Below, piece by piece: positions 10,866-23,211 of a DNA stretch of 64,000 bases; position 1 is the first letter of the stretch, and the number at the start of each line of letters is the position of its first letter. Origin of the DNA: Paraescarpia echinospica (taxonomy: Eukaryota > Annelida > Polychaeta > Sabellida > Siboglinidae); the NCBI GenBank assembly GCA_020002185.1, contig CM034531.1, forward strand, positions 80,531,738 to 80,595,737. The letters run 5' to 3'. The position numbers and the translations under genes are program-made. The notes beneath the pieces are model-generated. The model did no database searches. It worked only from the letters and a program-made list of their open reading frames with translations, and had not been told where the DNA came from.

Positions 10866-11272
10866 GTGACATCACTCCGACTGAGCCAACACCTCTATCG
10901 GATAGTAAGGACATCCCTTGGTGTCACTGCGGTCGATATCGACAAATGCCACGACCAGAAGAACAACTATGCTGCCGTCACAGTCATGGTCGTTGCCTTC
11001 TGGAGACTGCTGAAAGAGACATAAATGATGTAGTGCTGCGAAGGTCGGTAGTTCTTGTAGCTCTACGAGATGTGAATGACTTGTTTGCATACAATGTCCA
11101 GCCAACAAATGACAACTTTTGTCATGCAGCTTACAGACAATTTGTTTTATGGTGGTTTGACCACTTGGGAAGTGGCAACAGGGTTGTCTTACCCAGTTGT
11201 GTTGTGTGGGCTATAAGGTTTCCATCACCTGATGGTTTGCATACAGGCTTTAAGGTTGCCCGATTGGTTTAA
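10866..11272 (+). CDS. P2X7 intracellular (C-terminal) domain protein, terminal exon
   Basis: The acceptor ACACCAG ends at 10865 and restores phase 1, giving GDITPTEPTPLSDS and then the domain to TAA at 11270-11272. Visible landmarks are PWCHCGRYRQM, EEQLCCRHSHGRC, a helical RRSVVLVALRDVNDL, FCHAAYRQFVLWWF and RVVLPSCVVWAIR followed by GLHTGFKVARL. The Cys/His order and the LPSC-x-W-x-IR then GxxxGFK ending match the cytoplasmic ballast domain of vertebrate P2X7 receptors, known to bind zinc and guanine nucleotide. Here it stands alone: no exon of this gene encodes channel transmembrane segments. The spliced product from 8612 is about 235 residues. Function is unknown; a soluble, perhaps nuclear, adaptor is inference. 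Confidence 0.85.
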
Positions 11273-11522
11273 CTGGGTAAATAACACAATGTGTATACAC
11301 TCACACTGATAAAATGTGTGCCCATTCTCGAGGTAATTGATAATGCAAAAGACATTATTTTGATGTTTATGAAATTATGATATATCATTTTGATGTTTAT
11401 CATTATTATGTGTATAACACCTTTACAAATTTATTTTTTATTTATATACATATATGTACTTGTCATCTTTTTCTGCAATGAAAATGAACAATTTTGTAGA
11501 AAAAGCCAAAGTTATCAATTAC

Positions 11523-11528
11523 AATAAA
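11523..11528 (+). promoter_or_regulatory. possible polyadenylation signal of the P2X7-C-domain gene
   Basis: AATAAA about 250 bases after the TAA, just before a TA microsatellite. It is the nearest canonical signal. Confidence 0.4.
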
Positions 11529-11529
11529 G

Positions 11530-11534
11530 ATATA

Positions 11535-11565
<31 letters not shown>

Positions 11566-12872
11566 TACAGCTAATGTCAGCTCGGGTAAATGTGTAATCA
11601 GAAAGGCTATTTTTAGCTTAATGAATAGGATTGACATGTCTTTGAATCCCATTATTTATAGCATTAAAACTAGCGACGTGTATTGTACTTCGAAACTGCG
11701 GCACCAGTGGGTCCGGGATTTATATAATTTTTAAACATATTGTTCTTATCTATGTATTTTTATATTATTTACATACTTTTATTGATGTATTTGTATATAT
11801 GGACATCATGATTGTCTTAAATAAATACATTATTATTATTATTATTACATATATATATATATGTCATCTATCATGGAGGAGTAAAAAAATACAACCATTA
11901 ATGTTGTCAAAACTTGTTTGATGTCGTAATAAAGAAACAATGGATACATATAATGTAGGTTGGTAACGGGCAACTTTTATTGCCTACTGGTATGCAATTC
12001 AATCATACCAGAAATACGTAATTCACATACAAAGCATTGCATACATAAACGTTTCCTACGATAATGCAATGCAAAGTTATTGATTTAAACAATGACAAAC
12101 AGTAGATAACTATACAGTGAAGACACTGCTACTCTACACAATGTCATCAAAGGTGAGGGGGCAACCCGCCCAAGTGACATGCTGATAGAACCCGCTTATA
12201 AACCACAATTGAATGTTACAATCGACATGGCTAGAGAGGAGGAGAGGAGGTGGAGGCGGAAGTAAAATACAATAGACCTCAAACAACACGACTTACTTCA
12301 GTGGTTCTCAAACCCGGACTGAAAAGCGTAGCTATCCCATGATGCTGTTCTGCAGGGAAGAAACGTAATAATGACATTGTAATAGGATTTCTTATTTGTC
12401 TTGTAAAATGATATGACGATTACTCAGTTACTGTGGTAAATGTGTTGTTCTGGATGAATATCATCATATTCGACTATAATGTTCATGTATATCCATTACA
12501 TTACATGCTTTGATCTTGCAGTTACTACATAATAATGGAAACACACAAAAATATATTTGTGACATTTATGTTTCAAATACCTTTATTGTTTTTTCTGTGG
12601 CGTTGCATATACAACTTCGTCACTCACAAGAGGTATCTCCACACTTGTGTCATCACTGCTGAAAACAAAATAACAGTACACGTATCTCCTCTGTGTCACA
12701 TTCAATATTTATACATTTCAAAGTTCATCAATGGCCCATTGGGAATACTAACAAAATACGAAAAATGTAAACTGTTTCACATTAATTCCAGATATGTCTT
12801 ATGTCTACGTGCATACATGTAGCAGTATCGCCGGTTACATGTAGTCTTCATTGTTGTGAGGTCAAATAGGTA
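11530..12872. other. intergenic AT-rich sequence
   Basis: Contains TA runs (around 11531-11565 and 11850-11862) and an ATT run near 11829-11847. The rest is unique-looking and I see no gene in it. A short GC-richer patch at 12135-12360 has splice-like signals but no convincing frame. Confidence 0.5.
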
Positions 12873-14668
12873 TACTAAATCTTGATCAAATCACAGCGCC
12901 ACGTGGTGGGATCAATTCTATACAGCCCCCTTTAATTGACGACGTGAAGTTCGACAGGGGCATAAGTGCGGAGGTAATTTTGTAATAGTATTTATTAACT
13001 TATAATCGAATGTGCGTATACATGTATGCGGGTAGGATAGCGTTTTCCTCGTAGGAGGCACGAACATCAAGCACCAAACTTTCATTGATTAATTTCCGAC
13101 CCCAGAATAAGACGTAAGACCTATATCTTTCCCAAATATAAATTTATGTAAATATTCTAACCTTTTATGTGGTAAATCGGTTGTTAGGAACGTAAAACGT
13201 AATGTGTACGTAATACGTAACCTAATAATTTCAGGAACCACGCACGTGCGGCAAATGTTTCGGGAAAATGGTCCCTGCGTCATAGACTTGGCAGGTAGAC
13301 GCTGATACAATAATGCAATATCTACCCTCATGTCAATAGCAGAGCAATACGATTATGATTTGACAATTCTACAGTGTCACGACTAGGGCTTATCGATGGA
13401 CGTGATCTTCACATTATCTACGAGTTTCGTCATTTTTAACAAACACCGAGTATCTGCGCATTATGGTGTTTATGTAGCGATGCTGTGTTTTCTAACATTT
13501 GGTAAATATTATTATCACGACTGTATTTACGAAGGCATCCCGCCAATACAAGCAATTCTCCCGGATTTCCGTTGACAATTTCCAAAACCCCCCCTGCGTT
13601 TTGAGACAGCGCGATACCACGGGAGATGAGCTCAGACATGCTGAACCGCTGAATTTCCGGCGAACAATCTCCAACAGCACCCTCCCCCGTCTTCTGATGT
13701 CAAGACCCGAAACACCTCGACGAGACAGCGCGACACGGGAAGCATGCTGAACCTCTGATGAATCTCCCGGAATTCAAAAAAAAATTAGCAGGTACATAGT
13801 ATGCATAATACCAACAAAACATGCACTATTTCTAAAGACTGGCTTTGGAACGTGGTGAATATTGGGGGGGCTCCACAACCCATCTGCAAACCCCAAGGCT
13901 CAACAAAAAACCGCACACCTAAAATATTAGGGGATCTTGGGGTGAACCTCCCAATCTCCCCCGGTTCCGACGCCTAAAAAGAGATTTACCAGTTACTAAC
14001 TCACCTGGATGATGTGCACCTTATACTTCACAGCTACTGCCATCTAGCGTACACCGTCAGCGTACATTTGTAACCTTTACACATTAGATGGCAGCATTTA
14101 CATTACTAGAGCCTGCACACCAAAGAGTACGTGTATAGACCGCATTATGCTACAGGCGCGTATGATTGTTTATTCTTGAAGAAAGCCATTTTATTTCGTG
14201 TGTATGTGATTGTGTGCGTGTGTGTGTGCGTGCGTGTATGCGTGAGTGCATGTGTGCGCGTGCGCGTGTGTGTGTAAGGAAGTTTGAGCATATTGTGAGC
14301 TTTTGGGGGGGGGGTGCAGTTGGAGGTTTTTGTAGAGCCTCGAGGAGAGGTAAATTTGGAAATTGTGGAGAGCTTCGGGGGAGGTGGTTGAGCTGGAAGT
14401 TTTCTGAGAGCCTCAAGAATAAGTGAGGTGTAGTTGATGATTGTCGGAGAGACTCAGCGTGGGTGCTGTTTGAGGTTTTCTTAAAGTCTCAATGAGAGCT
14501 TCAATGATAGACGCGGGAACAGGGGGAAGACGATTAATGTGTATTTTTGTTGACTGTGAAAGGTGTGTGCAATTGAGTGTAGACATATTGTTTTCTGCCG
14601 CCCCAATAACAGGCGGCGCATTGGCAAACAATGTCATTGATATTGTTCAACGCACACGCGCACACGCA
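12873..14668 (+). repeat. interspersed repeat module B, long copy 2 (~1.8 kb)
   Basis: Same start and end as 6365-8190 and same orientation, with only scattered substitutions and small indels (for example, one GGAGAGCCTCAA unit is lost near 14415). The two copies bracket the whole P2X7-C-domain gene. High identity implies recent duplication or recent mobility. Confidence 0.85.
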
Positions 14669-14759
14669 CACATATGCATTCATAACATAACTACGGGGAA
14701 GAAAGAACCACGAAATTGAGTCTCAGATTTGTTTACCTTGGTGCATTGTTTACTTGGGT

Positions 14760-14900
14760 CGCGTGCGCGGCACGCGCTCGCACCTGTCTGGTGAATGGCA
14801 CATGCTTTCATTGGCTGTCACTGCGCTGCTAGCAACGCCCACGCTGATTGGATAACACTGTCAACGACCACCGGCGCTTGTAAATACGCCGCCGTGTGTA
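14760..14900 (+). promoter_or_regulatory. NEK10: CpG-rich promoter, probably of NEK10
   Basis: After AT-rich repeats the sequence turns CpG-rich (GCGTGCGCGGCACGCGC). It holds two inverted CCAAT boxes, ATTGG at 14810-14814 and 14847-14851. Between them is GCTGCTAGCAAC at 14825-14836, whose reverse strand GTTGCTAGCAGC is close to the RFX X-box palindrome. X-boxes drive ciliary genes, and NEK10 is a kinase of motile-ciliated cells in vertebrates. No TATA box is seen. The link to NEK10 is inference from position, strand and the donor at 15077. Confidence 0.5.
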
Positions 14901-15076
14901 GTTTGTGGTGGTGAAACACTAGTCGTAGGAAACCACATTTATCTTTCTAAATACTGTACGGACTGTGGTAGTCCGTTAGTCACTTAGTGGAGTTTCAAAA
15001 GGAAACGTTTACTGGACATATCCTCTGATTGTGCAGAAGTTGAAAGGTCGACTCGTACAAAATGTTCTGCTAAAAG
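14900..15076 (+). other. NEK10: probable non-coding first exon of NEK10 (5' UTR)
   Basis: A stretch after the promoter ends in a strong donor CTAAAAG|GTAAGC at 15076/15077. It has no long frame of its own. The next exon on this strand with a usable acceptor (32068) begins with untranslated sequence, which fits a leader spliced over a ~17-kb first intron. The start point is approximate. Confidence 0.4.
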
Positions 15077-18000
15077 GTAAGCACGGAGACAGACACTGAG
15101 ACAGTGCTACGGCTACTGCTACGATCCGCCGGGTCCCGCCACGGTCGAGACTCGGGAGTATCGGATCCGTCTGTGGTCATTGAATAATGGGGCGCGTGGC
15201 TGGCTTACAGACCGTAAGGGGCATAAATATTATTATTATTATAAAAATGTAGTACTTTTATCATTCGTTTGCTGTATTGCCTGGTAGCATTGTTCTAGGT
15301 CGGTTTGCGACACGTCCGGTTTGCTAGGTCCAGGATCTAGGTTGACACTGCTACTGACACTGACACTAGCACTGGTGTATTCATCGCATAACTACTCACG
15401 AGTAGCTTTGCTCTGTTGACATTGCGTAGTATCGTCCATATAGACACAGCAGGTCTAGTAACATTTTCAGAACTGCGACGTATTTTAAAAACCACACCGT
15501 GAAGTGGAGAATTTAGACGAAGTCAACTTCAGTAAACTGGATTGAATTGTTAATAGTACTAGTCTAGACTTAGTGAGTTGATAAGTAATGTCTAAGACTT
15601 ATCAGGACTAGAGTCGAGAAGAGTTCTACTCTAGTCTAGAGCAGACACATAATCCACAGCTCTGCCTCGAGCCTCGGTGACTGTCATTATGTGGTTGCAC
15701 CCTAACATTTTAAAGATTTTGTCGGAAGTCAGAGTATATAAATTCCTTAAAGTTTCTCACTTGAACCTGAGAAAATAGTTAGAACAGACTGCCTGCTACA
15801 TTATAGTCCATAGACATGTCACAGATCTATCACTACAAACCGTCAATGTTTAACTCAACTTTAAGGAATGCTAAATATAGTTCTAACTTTATTTATTAGC
15901 CAGTCCCCATTGCCATTTCCATTTTACTTCTAAACTCAGACTATAGGATTATGTGATTAAATCAATTTACTTGGTATGTACCACCTTTAATACACTATTT
16001 AAAATAAAGTCTAAATAATGTAAAACTTGATAATTAAGTCCCAGGCTTTCAGGATCTACAACTTGCTACCATGGGCAAATTGGTTTTGTTGGCAACATGT
16101 ACAAATATGTATTAACAATCTTTAATATTTAGTTCAATTTAATTAATTGACATCAATTAATGCTATGTTCGCTTGGTTACTCCACTGTATACTATTTGGA
16201 ACTAGCCCAGCCCGCTGCATTGCAGTAATTGTAGAGGCCAGATACCTACTCACAGCTGTGATGTAAGACAGTGCATGCATATTGAGTCTAATCACACAAG
16301 CTTTGACTTATACCATGTTTTGGCCTACTTTCTAAGTACTGCCAGCAAATGATTACTGGGAATTTACTGTCCTGCGCAGTAATAATAGTTTGTTTTGTTG
16401 AACATTGCTATTTTGCTGATCAGTCGGCATAGCCAAATGAATGTATGGTCCTAGTATTAATTGTGAATTGCCAGGTGTAGCTAATTAACCAAAGAGCCAT
16501 GGACACTGAAAGATGCACAGTTACTATTACTCTTGTTAATCCAGGTCATGTGTGTATTTAGATGATAGATCTATGTCTCGTTTACATCTTAAATTAATTG
16601 CTCATTTTCTTGTGTCCATTTGTCATTCGTTCCACACTGTTCAGATGTACATATATTATGATTATCAATCAAAAATACTTATTGTCTGTCCTAAAACAAT
16701 ACGCACTTTAAAACATAAAATTGTCTTTAGGCTCATCTGTTGACCATCCAATCAATCAATTAGCTGTACAAAAATTAAGATATCAAAACACACAACATTA
16801 TTGCATGCACATGTAAAGTCCCCACACATTTAACGTTTTATGAGTAAGATGTATATTATTTGAGTGTAAATGGCTGCTCTTTTAGATTCAGTTGACAATT
16901 GATGAGTAATGTTCTATAAAAATAGTAACATTATGATACTCATTATTGGTACTGGTAGTGTAGTTGTTGACCATAGATCTATCCGTTCTATGTTATTACA
17001 CAATTCCGGTCACAATTTGATAAAAAAAGTTGTCTGATCCCATGTGTATCTGTCATGGCAAAAACCTATATTGTTAAAATTCAAAGGGTTTATAAATTTA
17101 TAGAACAAATTGTAGTATTTATATGTCAATTACAAAATAATATTTTGTACCTGGAGTTGATTCACACCAGTACCAGTGTTTGAAATGAAATACTTGTGTA
17201 AACTTTCTAAAATATAAATAGATGGTGATAAAACTGAATTTGCCCTTATTGTTGGATGTTTAGTGGCAGCCATAGTCATCCAGATTAAAAAGTGTAGTTG
17301 CCAGACCTTGTAGTGTGTGTTTTGTCTATGCACAAAGATTATTTTCTCCTAACAGGGGAGCACAGTAATGCAGTGGCTGGAGCTTTGTATTCTCAACTGA
17401 GAGAACAAATCAAATCCTGTGCAGTTGGGCAAGTTCATTCACTCTATGTTGCTTCAGTGCACTCAGCTGTATGAATGAGTACCTGGCTATAGACAGTGGT
17501 GGATATCTGTGTACAAATAGTTTTTGCCCATTAATTGCAGCGTGGCTGTAAGTAAGTGTAAAGCGCTTTGACCAGTCCTGAGGACTGGATACTGCGCTGT
17601 ATAAGAACTTACCTTTATTTTATTTTTGCTAACTGGTATTTAATCAGTCCTGTAGTGTAGAGTGTAGACCCCTACTGTAGTGTCTCCTTTTGAGGTTGCA
17701 TTTGTGCAAACTGATCTCTTTGAGGAAAGATTGACTCTGGTTTTGTTTTACAGAACCATTCTGCAGAACTGTTTATGTTGCTCAAGGCCCAGATAATTGA
17801 CTAATTAACACAGTTAATTGCTTGTTAATTCATCCCTTGCAGTGTGCCTAGACTTGAAGTCTAATGACACCAATCTGGTCTCAATGGTACCTTGAGCTGG
17901 TAATGTTAGTTTCAAACAGATGATTGTTTTGTATATATGTTGAAAACCAAGTAATGTGCTCCCTTTGTCTCATATTTTTTCTACTGAAGACATTAAACAG

Positions 18001-18153
18001 GCATGTAACTTTAGGCAGATTGAGTGTAATCCAATGTGTACAAGTTCATTTAAATAGTTCAATATTGAAGACCATATAACCAAATTTGCATCAACCTATT
18101 TTTGACAGTTTACTATCATATTTTAAAAACGTCTCGGATGGTATGTACATGAT
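15077..18153 (+). other. first NEK10 intron, left part
   Basis: AT-rich, mostly unique-looking sequence with a short ATT run at 15228 and one SINE (17355-17625). I see no exon. Small open frames here have no recognisable features. Confidence 0.5.
17355..17625 (+). mobile_element. SINE, family 1 (tRNA-headed), + orientation
   Basis: Starts with a degenerate tRNA-like head (GGAGCACAGTAATGCAGTGG ... AATCAAATCCTGTGC). Its body shares GGGCAAGTTCATTCACTC, CAGCTGTATGAATGAGTACC and GACAGTGGTGGATAT with the copies near 38.4, 40.3, 41.2 and 51.3 kb. It ends AAGCGCTTTGACCAGTCC ... TATAAGAACTTACCTTTATT. Confidence 0.75.
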
Positions 18154-20131
18154 CAGCGATAGAAATAAGCCAGAATATTTACTTGTCCGCCGGATAAGTA
18201 AGTTTTGAAATCTACTTGTCCGCCAAAATTTTATCTTGTCCGAGTGGTTGTCAAGGGAAATCGAATCTTCGGAAAAAACGTAAAAAGTCTGTCTTCTTTC
18301 TATGACAACGACACAACGTTCCTGCTGTTTCGTTGCAAGTAAATCTAAGTGACTTGTGATCAAAGACATAATTTGATTTAATCTGCAAATTTTGAAATTG
18401 CAAAATTATATTTGCAACTATTTTCTGGTCCATTATCATTATTATTCATAACAAATATTAAAAGTAGACACATTACATGACAATATTTTAATGATGTTGA
18501 TATGAACGCTTTTATTAATAACAAATAATTATTACGATGATAGGAATGAGACAATTGTTTTCCTTGCTATTTATTATAATGTTGCAAAAGCTGTTTATGT
18601 TTAATGTGGTATATATATATAACATAGAACATTGCTGTAAAATGTTGTCATTAGTTTGTCATTGAAGATGCCACTCAACCACCAGGAACACGACCAATGC
18701 AAAGCCACAAAAATCATAATAAACTATATAATCTGACATTATTTTGTTCAACCTCTATGAACTTTAATAGTAACAAAGTTCTGTATTTACAAACGTAGAT
18801 AATATTCAATTGATCATCAGCAAAAAATGCATATTTGTCCAGAATGTTATATTACCATTTCAATGATGATAAAACAGTTTTAACAGTGCCCGAAATATAA
18901 TTGATAGCGGCGGAATATAATTTATAGATTTAGTTACGTCGAAACGTTGCTGCTGCACGCAGACCACCGTAGTTGGCGGAAGCGTCACCGGCTGCGCGTC
19001 TTGCATAATTCGGCTTCGAAAACTCGCAATTTATGGTTAAAATTAATGTTACATAGATACAACAAGACTTCTGAAATTTCATTAATATTCCGTTTATCAA
19101 CCACCACCATAGATTTACTGGAGAGCCAGTTACAAGTTTTGAAAATTGTCACCGATCTGGATCGGCCAACGTTCGATGACTTGAAAGTCATCTTGAAAGT
19201 CATCGAACGGGGGTGCGCGATAGTGTAGTGGTTAGCACATCCGCCTGACATGCCGGCGCCCCGAGTTCAATACCCGGATCGGGCAGGTATGGTATATTTG
19301 GTGTAAAAACCTGGCTCTCAACATTGGGGACTGTGTATCCCTTGTGACTCGGAGATCACGTTAATGTCGGTCCCGTCTCAATTTGGGACGTAAAAGAACG
19401 ACTGAGGACGACAAGCACCCTGGCAGTGACCACCCTCAGTGCCAGCATAGAAAGGTCGGCTTGGCGATAATGTTCTAAAAAGGCTGACTAGTTGAATGAG
19501 ACCTCATAAGATCATAACATTGTAACCACAAAATATACAGACTAGTCAGTTAATAGAATGTTGCCGAGTGCTGGAAACAACTAGAACTAGAAGTCTGAAG
19601 ACTGCCGAGCCTGCGTGTGTTAGGCGTAATAATGGTTAAAACTATATAATTATTCAAATAACAGGTAGCGATACAAAGTCTACTATTTCCAAAGTCCATC
19701 AGATATGATCCGTGAGTGGAAGCAAGTTGTATGTCGGCTAAACTGAACGACTTACGATTTTGTGAAATACAGCCTCGATCAACGATGGCTGATGCGGAGC
19801 CTGTCCTACGCGTGTGACAGAGCTAGGTCAGTGCGCTCAGTGGGTGACCCTGTTAATGCAGGCACTTAACTCGGTCGAACACTGACATACAACACACTGG
19901 TGGCGGAATGACAAGATGCCGACACACTAAAAAAAATTGCAACGTGCACGATTGCTAGCGAACTTCATTTACCTTTGAATTTCCTAAAACAAAAAGTTTG
20001 CAATGTTGCATGCATCACTATTTATTGAACATTTTCACTAGTCCACCGGATAACCATGTAGAGTAATTTTACTTGTCCGGGCCAAAAATCACTTGTCCCG
20101 GACAAACGGGCAAGTGCTGTTTCGAACGCTG
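18154..20131. mobile_element. possible non-autonomous hAT-like DNA element
   Basis: The left end CAGCGATAGAAA is followed by repeated CTTGTCCG motifs. The right end, read on the minus strand, is CAGCGTTCGAAA and is likewise followed by TTGTCCG motifs. The CAG-starting imperfect terminal inverted repeats fit hAT elements. The flanking octamers (TACATGAT and ATGATGAT) share only their last five bases, so the target-site duplication is weak. The inside holds a SINE (19208-19480) and no recognisable transposase. Confidence 0.35.
19208..19480 (+). mobile_element. SINE, family 2, with well-preserved tRNA-like head
   Basis: The first ~77 bases fold like a tRNA. There is an A-box-like region TAGTGTAGTGGTTAGCAC, an anticodon-arm-like CCGCCTGACATGCCGG and a B-box-like GAGTTCAATACCC. 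An unrelated ~200-base body follows (ACTGTGTATCCCTTGTGACT ... CCTCAGTGCCAGC). It has no close match to the family 1 body, and the attached body argues against a functional tRNA gene. Confidence 0.7.
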
Positions 20132-21740
20132 ATGATGATATAATGTTTTAATATCACCTTTAATTCAGTTTCTATTCCTCATTTAACTAAGGCTCAAACG
20201 AATCTCAACAATATTATTTGACTCAAATACAACAAGAAATGTGTTATAACCACTTTTAGTTTGAGAATGTAAAATTTATAAATATAATGAGAAATAATTT
20301 ATTTGTGTCATAAATCTGTATTAATACTAATTATAATTGTGTTTTAGCAGTTATAATTTGATCATTATCTTTATAATATATATATATATATATAAATATA
20401 TATAATTATATATATATATATACGGTTTAACATACAATTTTGTTAATGGATTTTTTTCAGAAAGTTGAATGTTAGCTCTCGGCAGTCAGCTGTGTTAGAG
20501 TCTTGGAAGATCCAATCAATGACATATATGAAATTATATCGCACTCCTGGTAGACTTATATAACTATGTACCATTAAGTCTTTTAATATGATGATGATTC
20601 CATTCATACCAGATTACCTATAGGGAAAACATTGAACTTAACAACCTCCTAGCTTCACCTCTCAATGTCTTATGTAAACAATTACAAAACTTTTATGGAT
20701 GAGCAAAATACCAGTAGATGAGATAAAGGCTTGTTACTGACATCCTGTTGAGTTTTGAAGTCCCAGTCAGTTGACCTTTCTGCAAGGAATCCAGTGTCTG
20801 CGAATGCGACAACAATGTATGACTGCCAGCATAAATGCATGTATTAAAGCCAGCAGGTATTGCATTGCAACACTGCTATGTCACAGGCATGAACCAGTCC
20901 AGACTTGTCCAGTTGTTTCCACTGCCCAGCAGGCATTAAATAGGCATGCATGGGTCCCTGTCATTTACCTGCTAATTAAATATTTACAAAGTGCACCTGA
21001 GGGGCACTGTGTATGTCTTGATTATAGGGCACCTGCTATTGCACTGTGTCAGACTACTATACCCAAGAGGGTGTTATGACTGTTCTTTGGAGTGGATTAG
21101 GGTTTAGCAGTAAAGCCTCAAGGTGGAATGACAGATAGTTCGCAGTGGTGTTTAGCCGCAGACTGAGATTGCGAAGTTGTAATTATGATGCATTATTGAT
21201 AATTCTAATGATGCATGTCTGGGCGGTTGGTCTTCAAAGTAGGCTAAGCCATGCACAATAGGCGATGGTGTCGGGCTTTTCGTTGACCACACAGCATATG
21301 GAGGGGAAATGAATACAGTAGTAGTCAATACTCTGTACTGGTTGATCCATAGCAGAGGTTATCCAGAACAGATGCCGTGGATTTGTAGGGTTGATAATAC
21401 ATGTGTTAATGTTCTGGTGTTCAAGAAATCTAAATTTTAAATCAGGTACATAATTGGTTTTGCTATTATTATTTTAGTAATGCATTTATAGTTTCAACGT
21501 TCAGTGAAAAGCAGAAAAACTATACAAGACAGTGTTCTGTGCCTGATTACATGTGCCATCAATGCATTTATTTGTGCAGTGATGATTTTGTGGATGTACA
21601 GGGTAGGGTCTCCTAGTTTAGTATGAGTTTATTGGAACAAATTTGCAAGTTAAAATTCATAATGAAGCATTAGTGCAAGTCATGTCTGCTATAATTTATG
21701 CTAGTTGCACAATATATATTATATATGTTTACATATAAAA

Positions 21741-21781
<41 letters not shown>

Positions 21782-22997
21782 ATATAGCATAACTACAATG
21801 GAAGATATCATATGGACATATATCTATATATAAATATTATATATATATATATACATATATATAGCTTATTTCTTGTAAAAAGTGTGCCCAAGCTTAATAA
21901 AGTAATGCAACAATTTCTTTAAGTATATTGTTAAAATGAAAACTTGTTGTCAGTCGGTTTTTATTCATAAACATATACTATTTTAGATAATGTACATATA
22001 TATGCATGTACATGTTACTTTTTATTAATAGTGCTCACAGTTTCTAAGATGAAATGAAGTCCCTGATGTTAAAATTGGAAATGTGCAGAAATTGTAAAAA
22101 TGGGATGGACATGATTTGCACAGAATACTATATATAACATGTCAAATTCATGAATGATGTTAGCATTGGATTCGTGTGAAAGGACTGTATTGGTGTACCT
22201 AATACTCACACTCACAGTCCTAGAAAAATTTGTTATTTAAAAAAAATATATAAATTATTATAGTCATGAGTCTTAATTATATCAAATGTCCTGTGTTATT
22301 TCATGTCCTGTTCTGTCCTGTCCTGTTCTGTCCTAGGGATTCTGTTCTTAGATGTTGACACTTCATATTTGTCATCTCAGAGGGACAGATGTGAGTCGTG
22401 ACTTTTTGTCTTAATCTTGTGTGTTAAGGTCGTCATTTATAAGTATAGATACTCCCGTGTACACGTGTGTGGGACTGTTTGACCGGCGTACTGACCTCAC
22501 GAGCACGGCTTCCTGTTGGTCAAGCCCCTGGAGGATCTCACCACACACCTGTGTACATAGACATAATATATCTCTGCACACCTGTATATGTCGGCACACA
22601 GGATATGTGGATCTCCATATACCTGTCTCCACTGCTGGCCATCTCCACACACTAAGTACCAATATTACAGGTCATTCGTTCACTTCCTTGTTTAAGTTGC
22701 GTGCATAATCATTGCCTGTTATTCTGCTTAGAACTGAGGATATTTCATTGAATCAGGATCAAAAGGTTGAATTGACAAATATTGTATTTGGCAGTCTTTA
22801 CATTTCTTAAACGTATTACATATGTATATATATATATATATATACATATATATACACATATTTGGCAGTGATGTTCTTGTCTTAGTAAACCTGATATAAC
22901 ATGTTCAGGATTACCATGACAGGGCTGTAATCCTGTAACTGCCAGGTATATATGAGGATTATTATGACACTGGACACTGTCACTGCCAGGTATTTTA
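20132..22997 (+). other. NEK10 intron sequence without recognised genes
   Basis: Contains several TA microsatellites (about 20374-20421, 21741-21860 and 22824-22860) and a short CCTGTTCTGT repeat near 22305-22335. Nothing else can be supported. Confidence 0.5.
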
Positions 22998-23085
22998 AGG
23001 TAAAGGTAAGTTCTTATATATACATACTGCGGTATTCAATTCTTGCCGTTGCTCAAAGCACTTTATATTTTACTCCCTGCCGACC
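22998..23085 (-). mobile_element. SINE family 1, 3' fragment, minus orientation
   Basis: AAGGTAAAGGTAAGTTCTTATAT followed by the complement of the CAAAGCGCTTT and GACAGGTCTG-type body matches the right ends of the other family 1 copies. Only the 3' part is present. The 29-bp minisatellite starts about 130 bases downstream. Confidence 0.5.
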
Positions 23086-23211
23086 TGTTCAATCATACAC
23101 CAATGATCATTATTTTATTGTGACCATTCAGGTATATGACTGTACGTAAAGATTACCAAGACAGTACTGTAATTACTGTGGAGGTGCCTATTTCAGATTA
23201 CCAGCCATATA

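Noticed and set aside
10740..11024. 94-codon frame overlapping the P2X7-C terminal exon
   Set aside because: It is a shadow frame. The frame with PWCHCG, LPSC and GFK landmarks is the coding one, and the phase from the previous exon selects it.
19208..19285. A functional tRNA gene
   Set aside because: A- and B-box-like blocks are present, but the acceptor stem does not pair cleanly and a SINE body follows. Treated as a SINE head.
20771..21079. 102-codon open frame in the first NEK10 intron
   Set aside because: No family resemblance and no supporting signals; the length is within chance expectation for this much sequence.
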